Made by a program: the position numbers and the translations under genes. From contig CAJQMX010000012.1 in assembly GCA_905479515.1 (NCBI GenBank), positions 1 through 14,734 on the forward strand: a DNA stretch of 14,734 nt, read 5' to 3'. Shown one piece after another: positions 1 through 7,240 of this stretch; the first letter of the stretch is position 1; each line of letters starts with the position of its first letter. This stretch comes from an uncultured Parasphingopyxis sp. Its GTDB lineage: Bacteria; Pseudomonadota; Alphaproteobacteria; Sphingomonadales; Sphingomonadaceae. The notes under the pieces are model-generated. The model did no database searches and had not been told where the DNA came from. It saw only the letters and a list, made by a program, of their open reading frames with translations.

Positions 1-357
1 TTTCCGTTCGGTTTGACCTTTAGCTTCGACTGGCCGAATATCGGCAGTTGCCGCAATGACTCTTCCTGTATCGATACCGGAGGATACCTGCCGGATTTTG
101 AAACGCAGATTGGCATCGATCGGAAACAAATCAAAATCAAAATCCTGATCGGCCGGATTGCTGATGACTTTGCGCTCATGTTGGCCTCGATCAAAGGCGT
201 CAAGGACCAGTCGATAGCCCTCGACGCTGTTGAGTGCCTTGCTGTCCATATGCAATGCAACACGGATAAAATCATCATTCCGCTCTTTGATGGTAACATC
301 AACCAGATTGGATTTGATTTTCCGCCTTTGGGTAAAGTTCAAGTTAGCTGAGGTCAT
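1..357 (-). CDS. Unknown protein, last visible gene of the ATPase operon (C-terminus cut by window edge)
   Basis: The reading frame is open from an ATG at 357 to the left edge, giving 119 codons with no stop, so the C-terminus lies outside the window. The start is well supported: GGGAGG sits about six bases upstream, and the ATG lies inside the last codons of the ATPase gene, a 14-base overlap that implies translational coupling. The visible part is rich in charged residues and has an acidic, Phe-rich patch (DQDFDFDLFPID) near residues 77-88. I see no signal peptide, membrane segment or catalytic motif and do not recognise the family. Its place directly behind a GHKL ATPase in a methyltransferase/Vsr locus suggests a component of the same defence system, but that is inference from position only. 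Confidence 0.75.
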   Translation of the reverse strand, partial: MTSANLNFTQRRKIKSNLVDVTIKERNDDFIRVALHMDSKALNSVEGYRLVLDAFDRGQHERKVISNPADQDFDFDLFPIDANLRFKIRQVSSGIDTGRVIAATADIRPVEAKGQTERK

Positions 358-2305
358 CGCCAGCCTCCCGGACTTTTTTTACGTCGATATGAACGTCCCT
401 GTTAGGATCGAACCCATAGAGTTCGATTTCGAAATCCGGATCATTGATTTCAAATGTAAGTTCATTGGCATTCAGATTGGTTACATTGGCATTATTTGCG
501 TGCACCATTCCATCGATGCGAAAATCAAAATCCGCTTCATGATGTGCCTTTTTCCAGTTTGATTTACTTTTGCCGAAAATGATATTAGCAGCCCATAATT
601 TTGCAGAAATTGCATGATCCGGCGCTTTTTGAAGGGCTTCGGAAAGATTGTCGGTCCCAAACACTGTGGCTCTTCCTTCACCATCTCTTCGGATACTGAA
701 AATTTGTGGAGACGGAGGTGGAATGTCAGGTATTTCGGGTTTCTCAGGCCCTTTCTTCTTGCCCTTCTTTCCTTTTGGCAGACCATTTTGTTCCGGCGGC
801 AACTGATGCTCGACATAAAATATGTCATCGGCAAAATTGTTGATCTGCTCCTTTTCATCTGTCCCGGAAAGCATCGAGATAAACGAGCCCCCAAGCTTTT
901 GAACAAGATGACGTTGCCAATATTCGGTACTGGCGTATCTGCCTTCGCTTCGCCGCAACGCTGAACTTTTCCATTCGGTATGTCCAGGGTCCTCCGAGTA
1001 TTTCATATATTCGGAAAGTTCGTTACCATCGCCATCATTGAAGATGTCCAGAATGAGAGTTTCGAATGGTTGGCTTGCCCTGCACTTTTCTCGCCCGATT
1101 AGGATATTGCCCCTAAATGCTCTGTATGTCTTTGTATTTTGTTCGTCCGATTTTTTCGCATACAGATCAACGTAACCAAGCTTTGTGCCCCCTACACTCA
1201 GTTTCATTGGTATCTCCAGTCGCAGAGCTACAACCGTTCCCGCCTCATATTCTTCCCACATTTTATTGATGCTTGTTTCCGAAAATGCTTCTGCGCTGAG
1301 GCCAGTGTCAGAAGAGAATTCAAAATCAGCTTTGGTGAAGAAAAATCCGGTTTGGCTCGCGATCTTGCTTGCCTCCAGCGCCACCCGGAGCAAAGCGAGC
1401 ACCTGATCTCGATCACTATTACCTTCAAATTCTTGCTCGGCGATTGCGAAAATCGATGATTTATTGATAGCGAGACAATCGTCAATTTGGTCATCCCAAA
1501 TCTCGACTTCCAGATTTTCCCGTATGATAGGGAAGAAGAAATTCCGGATTATCGAAAGAATCATGGAAGATCGTTCAATCTCGGATCGAATTCTTGGGAT
1601 GAATATCGAAAGCCCTGGTTCGTTGACCCTCTTCAGCTTCGCATGTGCCCGAAAATCTGTTAGCATTGGAGCCTGCTTCGGCTGACTTCCCAAGTATGGA
1701 TAGATTACCGTTCTGTCTTCCGGGCCGCGAGAAAATTTGTTACCGAATCGTGCGTATCCAAGATATTCTATGTTTTCGACTTCGTGGGGCGGCAGGATAC
1801 TGTATCCGACAAGAATTTCACTTTCCGGTTCATGCTCCCGGATAGATAGCGCCATAAAGGTGTTAATTTGCGATGCGCTGGACAAGGTGCTTTTTCCAAC
1901 TCCGTGGCTTCCGCCGCTCCCCGTTTTCTTTTTTGACCGGCCTTCTTCCCACCAGAAGCTGTAGAGACTCCCGTGAGGTGTTTCTTCTTTATCGACAGGT
2001 CCTTCGAGCCCTTTGGTGTTAAAATCTTCAATCAGCATATAATCCGACGGGCTGTCTGAAGAGTACTTAGCGCCAAGGGCGCCCCAGTGCTTATAAACTT
2101 CCTCGTAGGCGACAGGAAACTCTGACGGATCATTGGTTCCGAATGTGATTGAAATTCTTACGGGCTCGCTTTGATCTTTGACCGCATCGAGAGAATTCTG
2201 GAACGCTTCTCTGATTATTGCTTCGCTTGGTTCTCCTGAAAAAAATTCACCGAGCTTTGATTCTGCAATGGTATCCTCGTAGGATGATTTTCTGAAATGC
2301 CACAT
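344..2305 (-). CDS. GHKL (Hsp90/MutL/MORC-type) ATPase of a restriction-modification-like defence system
   Basis: This 653-residue protein carries the three signatures of the GHKL ATP-binding fold in order. The N-box is EAFQNSLDA at 33-41, with E33 the expected general base and N37 the Mg ligand. The adenine-binding motif is DFNTKG at 94-99. The glycine-rich lid is GGSHGVGKST at 131-140. The middle part (about 200-450) would be the transducer region. A basic, Pro-rich linker at 511-533 separates a C-terminal segment of about 115 residues that looks beta-rich. There are no membrane segments, so it should be cytosolic. MutL/MORC-like ATPases of this kind are known partners of C5-methyltransferases, Vsr and Z1-domain helicases in restriction systems, and the neighbours here fit that. 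Its ATG shares one base with the stop of the upstream small gene (TGATG), so the two are coupled. Target and reaction are inferred from family and context. Confidence 0.85.
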   Translation of the reverse strand: MWHFRKSSYEDTIAESKLGEFFSGEPSEAIIREAFQNSLDAVKDQSEPVRISITFGTNDPSEFPVAYEEVYKHWGALGAKYSSDSPSDYMLIEDFNTKGLEGPVDKEETPHGSLYSFWWEEGRSKKKTGSGGSHGVGKSTLSSASQINTFMALSIREHEPESEILVGYSILPPHEVENIEYLGYARFGNKFSRGPEDRTVIYPYLGSQPKQAPMLTDFRAHAKLKRVNEPGLSIFIPRIRSEIERSSMILSIIRNFFFPIIRENLEVEIWDDQIDDCLAINKSSIFAIAEQEFEGNSDRDQVLALLRVALEASKIASQTGFFFTKADFEFSSDTGLSAEAFSETSINKMWEEYEAGTVVALRLEIPMKLSVGGTKLGYVDLYAKKSDEQNTKTYRAFRGNILIGREKCRASQPFETLILDIFNDGDGNELSEYMKYSEDPGHTEWKSSALRRSEGRYASTEYWQRHLVQKLGGSFISMLSGTDEKEQINNFADDIFYVEHQLPPEQNGLPKGKKGKKKGPEKPEIPDIPPPSPQIFSIRRDGEGRATVFGTDNLSEALQKAPDHAISAKLWAANIIFGKSKSNWKKAHHEADFDFRIDGMVHANNANVTNLNANELTFEINDPDFEIELYGFDPNRDVHIDVKKVREAGDDLS

Positions 2306-2541
2306 CAGTTGTCACCCCTTAAGGTGAATTTCCCTTTCGCTTTTTGACTGTTTTCGGAGAACTTTCGTTTCATTGCCCGAACTTCCAAATCGATTGCTTT
2401 AAAGATTTTCTGGCAATCGGCTTCTTCGAATTCATAGTTTATCGGGTTCGAGAGGTTTCCGATCAGCTGTATCTGTTTGATTGCATTGTTCACCCGCTTC
2501 TCTGCCAATTCCAGAAACTTTTCTCGTTTTTTGTGCATCAT
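2305..2541 (-). CDS. Small helical protein, first gene of the ATPase operon
   Basis: This is a short, charged, Lys/Glu-rich protein of about 78 residues. It is predicted by eye to be almost entirely alpha-helical, with heptad-like stretches around KFLELAEKRVNNAIKQI and KAIDLEVRAMKRKF, so a coiled-coil adaptor or dimerisation role is plausible. I do not recognise a family. The longest frame begins at a TTG at 2559, but GAGAG at about 2546-2550 is placed for the ATG pair at 2541/2538, so I place the start at 2541. The gene follows a sigma70-like promoter and ends in a one-base TGATG overlap with the ATPase gene, which makes it the leader gene of that operon and suggests its product binds or regulates the ATPase. 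Confidence 0.75.
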   Translation of the reverse strand: MMHKKREKFLELAEKRVNNAIKQIQLIGNLSNPINYEFEEADCQKIFKAIDLEVRAMKRKFSENSQKAKGKFTLRGDN

Positions 2542-2572
2542 TTCACTCTCACGAATCAACTGTTCTGTACTT

Positions 2573-2601
2573 TATATCTACCTCATGACATTCAATGTCA
2601 A
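2573..2601 (-). promoter_or_regulatory. Candidate sigma70-type promoter for the ATPase operon
   Basis: Reading leftward, a perfect TTGACA -35 box (2601-2596) is followed after 17 bases by GATATA (2578-2573). Transcription would begin near 2566, some 25 bases before the small gene's ATG. The promoter lies in the very AT-rich gap after the methyltransferase stop codon, so the ATPase operon can be transcribed independently of the methyltransferase. It is seen in sequence only. Confidence 0.6.
2586..2600. promoter_or_regulatory. Perfect palindrome over the -35 box, candidate operator
   Basis: TGACATT-C-AATGTCA is a perfect inverted repeat with 7-base arms around one central base. It covers five of the six bases of the candidate -35 hexamer of the ATPase operon. 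A protein bound here would block RNA polymerase. No dedicated regulator gene is visible in the window, so the ligand is unknown. Confidence 0.5.
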
Positions 2602-2629
2602 TATGTATATTATATATGCAATATATAGA

Positions 2630-4195
2630 TCATAGAATGGTCTCGCGGGAGGACCTGCAATCAAGTATAGCGAAGAGAAGTCGGGCTATCTGATGCGCAA
2701 GGTAAGGAGGCACAGCGTTGCCGACTTGCACATATTGCTGTGTACGGTTCCCAAGGAATAGATAGTCGTCGGGAAATGTCTGCAGACGTGCAGCTTCGCG
2801 GACTGTGAGGCTGCGACATTGCAACGGATCAGGGTGGATGAAGTAGTGCCCATCCTTCGAAATGTGACTGGTTATCGTGGTGGCGGGTTCACTTGCAAGC
2901 TGGACCCTGAAGCGATCGGCAAACTTGCCGGTCGACCAACTCCTGTGATCCGGCGCCAGTTCCGCAGGGAAGTCCGGTGCCTTGGGGCTGAGCCCATTCA
3001 CCTCGCCGAATGTTGAAACAAAGAGATAGCGACCAAGGTCGCTTTCCATGTGACCTCGTGTGTCGTGTTGCGCCAGAGCTCGCAACTGCTTGTTCTCGAG
3101 CCACTGCAGAAGCGGGACATTCGATGCACCGTAGCCCTGAGGAAGCGCCCTACTCAATCTTTCGCTCAGCGCCTTGCCTTGCACCGGAGACGAAGCTTTA
3201 TCCAGACTGGCAGCCAGCTTCGTATTGCCGGATGCCTTTGCCGCCGAGGAAAGCTGCCCAGCAGCCTTTCTAACGGCATCCCTCCATTTTCCTGTGTCAT
3301 CGAGCTTCGCAGGGCTCAGACCGCTTCTTAGCGGCGGCATGCTGCCAATCGCATCCGAAACCGTGACACGCGAGGGTGAGGGAAGCGGAATCGAGACGTC
3401 ATCAGCAAGGCCCGCAAGGTCGGATCGAACGCCGATGATGATTACGCGATGCCTCCTTTGCGGCACTCCGAACTGCTCTGCCCTGACAATGAAATCGGTT
3501 GGTTTGCCCGCTGACTTGAGCCTGATCTCTTCGCCTTCGATCCTGATGGCTCGAAGCTCGTAGACCGTTTCGTCTTCGTGCCCGAGAGATGAAAGGTCTT
3601 CCACCACCATCTCAAAAACTTGCCGGCTCTGGACGGTCGAAGAGAGCATTCCCTTCACATTTTCCATCACGAAGATGGCTGGGCGAAGCCGGTCCAGAAC
3701 GCGAATATATTCCCGGAACAGGAAATGCCTCGCATCCTCCTCCGGAACATAGTCCTTTTTGCCTCTCGAACGTGCTCGGCCGACCAGAGAATAGGCCTGG
3801 CACGGCGGTCCACCGATCAGGATCGTGTCCTCACATTCGGATCTCAGCTGATCGATCGCGAGGTCAATCTCTGAGGCAGCCTTCTCGCAGCCAAGTTCAA
3901 GGAGGCGGGCTTCCGAACATGCGTGTTCCCAGGCTTCCGCATCCACCTCTGCCCATTCCGGCTCAAACCTTTCTCTCGCATGGAACTCAACGAACTCGTC
4001 CGGCAGCTTCTTGTTCTTCCTAGTATATTCTCGAAGGAAGGCTCGAAGCCTGAGTGTCTTCCAGGCACTTTGTTCCTTCTCAACCGATATGCCGATGCTG
4101 AAAGGATGTTCGCCATCTACTTCCAGCGAAGCAAAGCCCTCTCCAAGCCCGCCAGGGCCGGCAAACAGATCCACAACCTTGAAGTTTGAAGTCAT
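2630..4195 (-). CDS. C5-cytosine DNA methyltransferase
   Basis: The protein transfers a methyl group from S-adenosylmethionine to C5 of cytosine in a specific DNA sequence. Counting from the ATG at 4195 (521 residues), all key motifs are present in canonical order: motif I DLFAGPGG at 9-16 (SAM binding), motif IV GGPPCQ at 128-133 with catalytic C132, motif VI ENV at 178-180, motif VIII QRRHR at 246-250, motif IX RSLTVREAARLQTFP at 461-475 and motif X GNAVPP at 492-497. The long stretch between VIII and IX is the target-recognition domain; the recognition sequence cannot be read from it. An extra charged helical insert of about 60 residues lies between motifs I and IV. An ATG at 4213 would add six residues but has no Shine-Dalgarno, whereas 4195 has GGAG 12 bases upstream. 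It diverges from vsr and most likely modifies host DNA for the linked system. Confidence 0.93.
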   Translation of the reverse strand: MTSNFKVVDLFAGPGGLGEGFASLEVDGEHPFSIGISVEKEQSAWKTLRLRAFLREYTRKNKKLPDEFVEFHARERFEPEWAEVDAEAWEHACSEARLLELGCEKAASEIDLAIDQLRSECEDTILIGGPPCQAYSLVGRARSRGKKDYVPEEDARHFLFREYIRVLDRLRPAIFVMENVKGMLSSTVQSRQVFEMVVEDLSSLGHEDETVYELRAIRIEGEEIRLKSAGKPTDFIVRAEQFGVPQRRHRVIIIGVRSDLAGLADDVSIPLPSPSRVTVSDAIGSMPPLRSGLSPAKLDDTGKWRDAVRKAAGQLSSAAKASGNTKLAASLDKASSPVQGKALSERLSRALPQGYGASNVPLLQWLENKQLRALAQHDTRGHMESDLGRYLFVSTFGEVNGLSPKAPDFPAELAPDHRSWSTGKFADRFRVQLASEPATTITSHISKDGHYFIHPDPLQCRSLTVREAARLQTFPDDYLFLGNRTQQYVQVGNAVPPYLAHQIARLLFAILDCRSSRETIL

Positions 4196-4259
4196 TTGAA
4201 ACACTATCTCCATTCAAAGACCGTGATACCAGGTTCGACCTAATTGGCCAGGGGCTTTT

Positions 4260-4706
4260 ATGACTGATATTGTTGATCCAGCCACCCGATCACGGATGAT
4301 GTCCGGTATTCGCGGAAAGAACACACGCCCTGAATTGAGATTGCGCGCGTCATTGCATGCGCAAGGCTTCAGGTTTCGCCTTCATGACAAGCGCCTGCCC
4401 GGAACGCCGGACATCGTTCTACCAAAGTGGAAGGCCGCCATCCAAATTCATGGATGCTTCTGGCATCGGCATGAAGGCTGCCGGTTCGCAACAATACCAG
4501 CGACAAGGAAGGAATTCTGGCAGAGTAAATTCGCGGGGAACATCTTACGCGATCGACGCAACCTGCAGCGACTGAAAAATGCTGGCTGGCGAACGGCCAT
4601 CGTCTGGGAGTGCTGGCTGCGCAAGAAGAACATAGACGCGCTCGTCGAAAGTCTGGCCGCCTGGGTCAGATCAAATAACGCAGATTTTGAGCCAGATTTA
4701 ACATAG
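4260..4706 (+). CDS. vsr: Vsr-family very short patch repair endonuclease
   Basis: This 148-residue protein matches the Vsr family over its full length. Vsr nicks 5' of the T in a T:G mismatch left by deamination of 5-methylcytosine. Visible family residues are E25 (in NTRPEL) and D51 (in PGTPDIVLP), the active-site/metal acidic residues; the HGCFWHRHEGC block at 64-74, including H69 and the zinc ligands; and WEC at 116-118 near the C-terminus. AGGGG sits five bases before the ATG, supporting this start. The gene diverges from the methyltransferase across a gap of about 64 bases. The pairing makes sense: Vsr limits C-to-T mutation at methylated sites. A second possibility, known for some Vsr-like proteins in restriction loci, is that it is the restriction nuclease itself. 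Confidence 0.93.
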   Translation: MTDIVDPATRSRMMSGIRGKNTRPELRLRASLHAQGFRFRLHDKRLPGTPDIVLPKWKAAIQIHGCFWHRHEGCRFATIPATRKEFWQSKFAGNILRDRRNLQRLKNAGWRTAIVWECWLRKKNIDALVESLAAWVRSNNADFEPDLT

Positions 4707-4872
4707 GATGCAGGAACAAGAGCCGCGCCTGAATGGTGTTAGTGTCCCAAGGATCTCATTGATGTGCAGTGCTTTATTTGGGTTGTGGGAAGTTATACCG
4801 AACGAACTTCGCTTAGAGACCACCAGTTTGGCCAGCGTCGGCGGTGCTAGTGACAATCGAACCGAGGCACGG

Positions 4873-6360
4873 TTAGTTTCCGGCGACAGAGAGGGCACCT
4901 TCAACCAACGACGCCGTGCCAATAGCGATCCCGGCGTTGGCCAGGTAGGGTTTGAAGTCTGTTGTTTTAACACTCTGGGTTTGTAAGATTCGATAGACCA
5001 GAAACCCGGATGTTACGAAGGCGGAGGTGATCATTCCGTCCGATATTTCTTCGAGAAGACCTTGACCTTCTAGATCGTGCATTCGCTCAATAACGTCTTT
5101 AGATAGCGTGGCATTGGTCAATCCGGAGCTATCCACTCCTTCAATAATCGCTGCCACTTCATCAGTTGCTAGAATTTCGATATCTGGATAACGCCGCAGG
5201 TGTTCATAAACCAACGTTGGTGAAGAAATGGCCTTGAGCTGGACTTCTCGTATGACTTCTCCTTCCGTAAAAAACTGGACATCTGCACCCGGATAGTTAG
5301 TTTGCTCCATCAGTTTAGCGGTAACATCGTCTGCATCAGAGTTGTACATCTCAACAAACAGCATCTCGTGGTAAATACCCTTTGTGTTGGAAACCACGCC
5401 GCGTAATTGCTCGGGCGATAATCCCTTCACATATTGCGATAATTCTTCGACTGACGCGATTTCAAGGCTCTTGGTCGATCTTCGCAGTGCATCCAAAACC
5501 AGATCCTGCTCAAATCCAAAAGCTAAATACTTATCTTCTAACAGACGTTGGAAGGTGACCGCCATTACAACTGAACTGAGATGAGAAGTCCTTTGCACGG
5601 GCGGGGGTTGTCTCCGCAAATTCGCCAAAACCCTTTTTATCCAAGACAATATTCTCGAAAACTTGGGTTTGGGTTTTTCTTCTAACTTGGAGAAATTCGC
5701 CGCATGCATCGAAATTTCGCGATAATGATGTTCTAGTTCTCGCTGGTATTTGGGCTTCATCGTAGAGCGAAACATCCCTTCAACAGGTAGCCCTTCATTT
5801 TGAGGATGCGAAGAGTAGAGATGTTGATGGATACGGATCAGAAGTGGATTTAATCCATCATGCGCATAAAAACGCAGTTCATCTAAGTTGGGACTTTGGG
5901 CTTCCCCTTTCGAGATTGAATCCAATGGACGGATGAGATTATCTACGCTGAAGAGTATTTCGTCTTCAAATGGAAGAAGCTCGGATAACTTTCTTGGCCT
6001 TCCATGAAACTTACGGCGCAAAGCCATGGTGACTGCTGCTCCCGCAGCAATACCCGCCGCAGGCAAAAGTAGGGCTCCCGCAGCCATGCCGCCGCCTACC
6101 AGCCCTCCAACCCACGCTAATGTCGCGTTCGTGGCAGCAGCTCCACTTAGGGTGCCAATGGCCGTTCCGGTACCTGCGGTGCCTAAAGTTGAGACAAGGC
6201 CAAATATGCTTGCTGATGTAGCAACGCCAGTGATTTTGGCCGTCGCAATATTTGAGGCCAAACGTGCTTTCCTGACGCTTGAGCTAGGAGTTTGTGTGAT
6301 AGCAGCAATGACGCCTAGAAGAGCTTGCTCTAGGCTTTTCAATTCCATGCTTCGGTCCAT
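4873..6360 (-). CDS. Unrecognised protein: Gly/Ala-rich hydrophobic segment plus PD-(D/E)XK-like motif
   Basis: This gene encodes 495 residues from an ATG with AGAGG six bases upstream. I cannot assign it to a named family. Residues about 42-113 are hydrophobic and very rich in Gly, Ala and Thr, with glycine-zipper-like spacing (for example GGLVGGGMAAG), followed by a basic patch (RRKFHGRPRK). The middle (about 120-260) is soluble and helical, with a basic stretch near 228-250. Residues 330-402 contain YHEMLFVE, then GADV (D360), then EVQLKA (Q374, K376), then YPDIEILATDEVA. An upstream Glu, an Asp and a QxK pair across beta-strands is the layout of PD-(D/E)XK-type nucleases with Q replacing the second acid. 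A second hydrophobic stretch lies at 444-492. I infer a membrane-associated nuclease-like effector or mobile-element protein. It is convergent with vsr, with 166 bases between them. Confidence 0.8.
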   Translation of the reverse strand: MDRSMELKSLEQALLGVIAAITQTPSSSVRKARLASNIATAKITGVATSASIFGLVSTLGTAGTGTAIGTLSGAAATNATLAWVGGLVGGGMAAGALLLPAAGIAAGAAVTMALRRKFHGRPRKLSELLPFEDEILFSVDNLIRPLDSISKGEAQSPNLDELRFYAHDGLNPLLIRIHQHLYSSHPQNEGLPVEGMFRSTMKPKYQRELEHHYREISMHAANFSKLEEKPKPKFSRILSWIKRVLANLRRQPPPVQRTSHLSSVVMAVTFQRLLEDKYLAFGFEQDLVLDALRRSTKSLEIASVEELSQYVKGLSPEQLRGVVSNTKGIYHEMLFVEMYNSDADDVTAKLMEQTNYPGADVQFFTEGEVIREVQLKAISSPTLVYEHLRRYPDIEILATDEVAAIIEGVDSSGLTNATLSKDVIERMHDLEGQGLLEEISDGMITSAFVTSGFLVYRILQTQSVKTTDFKPYLANAGIAIGTASLVEGALSVAGN

Positions 6361-6375
6361 TGCGAGCCTCTAAAT

Positions 6376-6416
6376 TTGGTAGTTTTTCATGCTAACTACC
6401 AATTGATCAATTTCAA
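6376..6416 (-). promoter_or_regulatory. Candidate promoter with two overlapping palindromes upstream of the 495-residue gene
   Basis: Reading leftward, TTGAAA (6416-6411) and TAGCAT (6394-6389) are separated by 16 bases and would start transcription near 6382, about 22 bases before the ATG. Two symmetric elements overlap this promoter: AATTGATCAATT (6401-6412, perfect palindrome) in the spacer and -35 region, and TTGGTAGTT/AACTACCAA (6376-6384 and 6394-6402, 9-base arms, 9-base loop) around the -10 and start site. The layout suggests tight repression. Confidence 0.5.
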
Positions 6417-6711
6417 TTTAAAAACGAAACATCATGGGCACTTACAACATTCCTTTACAGGCCAACAGGGAAACCTACCCATCACCTTTTCCTGAGGTGA
6501 TATTGCCAATCAAGCAATCTCCAGCCAATTGATTCTGTGCTTGCCACCATTGGCCTTAGGCAGGTCTTTCCTTGCGATCATCCGGCAAGATAGCTCGAAA
6601 TCCTGATTGATCTTCACCACGAGTATCGTCCAGACCGAGAAGCTATTGGCCGATTACCAACGAAGGCACGGAATCTTGTTCAGTCCAAAGCGATTGGTGC
6701 ACTACATGCGT
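6417..6711. other. Intergenic stretch without a recognisable gene
   Basis: About 295 bases between two leftward genes. I see one small stem-loop, ATCACCT/AGGTGAT with a 7-base loop (6481-6501), which has no T-run and is a weak terminator or operator candidate. On the minus strand one frame is open for 47 codons (6653-6510) and ends in KANGGKHRINWLEIA, which reads like protein but has no start codon at its beginning. It may be the tail of a decayed gene. Confidence 0.4.
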
Positions 6712-7098
6712 TTAGTTTTGGGCTTCTACTTTCCGAAACCACTCTTGGATCACCGGATGGGATTTGTTTATGTTTCCTTCTGATGTAATGACACCATCCG
6801 AGATGAGATTTCGAAGTACGTTGTTAAAACGCTTGCGTTTTTTCGGTGGGCTAAGCCCGAGATCTTTGAGGATCGCAGCAATCAGCTGAGCCTGACATTC
6901 AGGAATGATTAGCTGCTCAATCGCAACAGCTTCCTTGATCGTTGTTGGCCCCCGTTTCATGCCGCCCTGCCTCTTCTTTTTCCGAGCTTTGGGTGACCTA
7001 GTATTGGCGGTAGATGCTTCTGGGAAATCAGCATGGTCTGACCAGATCATACCAGGGCCGACTAAAGTGCTGCCTCCACGATAATGGCCTTTGCCCAA
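6712..7098 (-). CDS. Small basic protein with a C-terminal winged-helix-like region
   Basis: The start is a TTG at 7098 with GAGGG eight bases upstream; no in-frame ATG gives a better-placed start. The product has 128 residues. The N-terminus (HYRGGSTLVGPG) resembles short proteins often seen on mobile elements. A strongly basic stretch (KARKKKRQGGMKRGP) follows at about 38-52. The C-terminal 70 residues read as helices with a turn (QAQLIAAILKDLGL, FNNVLRNLISDGVI), like a winged helix that could bind DNA. It diverges from the HNH gene across 142 bases, so it could regulate both. Function is inferred from shape only; I do not recognise the family. Confidence 0.65.
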   Translation of the reverse strand: MGKGHYRGGSTLVGPGMIWSDHADFPEASTANTRSPKARKKKRQGGMKRGPTTIKEAVAIEQLIIPECQAQLIAAILKDLGLSPPKKRKRFNNVLRNLISDGVITSEGNINKSHPVIQEWFRKVEAQN

Positions 7099-7132
7099 AT
7101 TAATTACCCTCGATTGTAAGGAACAGATTTGA

Positions 7133-7160
7133 AAGATATCACATAGATCAAAAAGTACAA
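7133..7160 (-). promoter_or_regulatory. Candidate promoter of the small basic protein gene
   Basis: Reading leftward, TTGTAC (7160-7155) and TATCTT (7138-7133) lie 16 bases apart, with the TTG start about 34 bases further on. The match to the consensus is moderate. The region is markedly AT-rich. Confidence 0.35.
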
Positions 7161-7190
7161 AAGATAGATAAATCGGGTAGTGTATCAGTT

Positions 7191-7207
7191 GATAATCTTA
7201 AATTATC
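7191..7207. promoter_or_regulatory. Inverted repeat upstream of the HNH gene
   Basis: GATAAT and ATTATC are exact inverted copies around a 5-base centre, ending 33 bases before the HNH gene's ATG. The position suits an operator close to the transcription start. AT-rich palindromes also arise by chance, so support is limited. Confidence 0.35.
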
Positions 7208-7240
7208 CAGAGTGGACGTGATGAAGGTGGAGTTTAACGG

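Noticed and set aside
3589..4023. 144-codon rightward frame inside the methyltransferase gene
   Set aside because: It is an antisense shadow of a gene with every expected motif; the sequence is Pro/Ser/Arg-rich as is usual for such shadows.
4708..4986. 92-codon rightward frame starting just after the vsr stop codon
   Set aside because: It has no Shine-Dalgarno of its own, its last third overlaps the end of the well-supported 495-residue gene on the other strand, and it has no recognisable motif.
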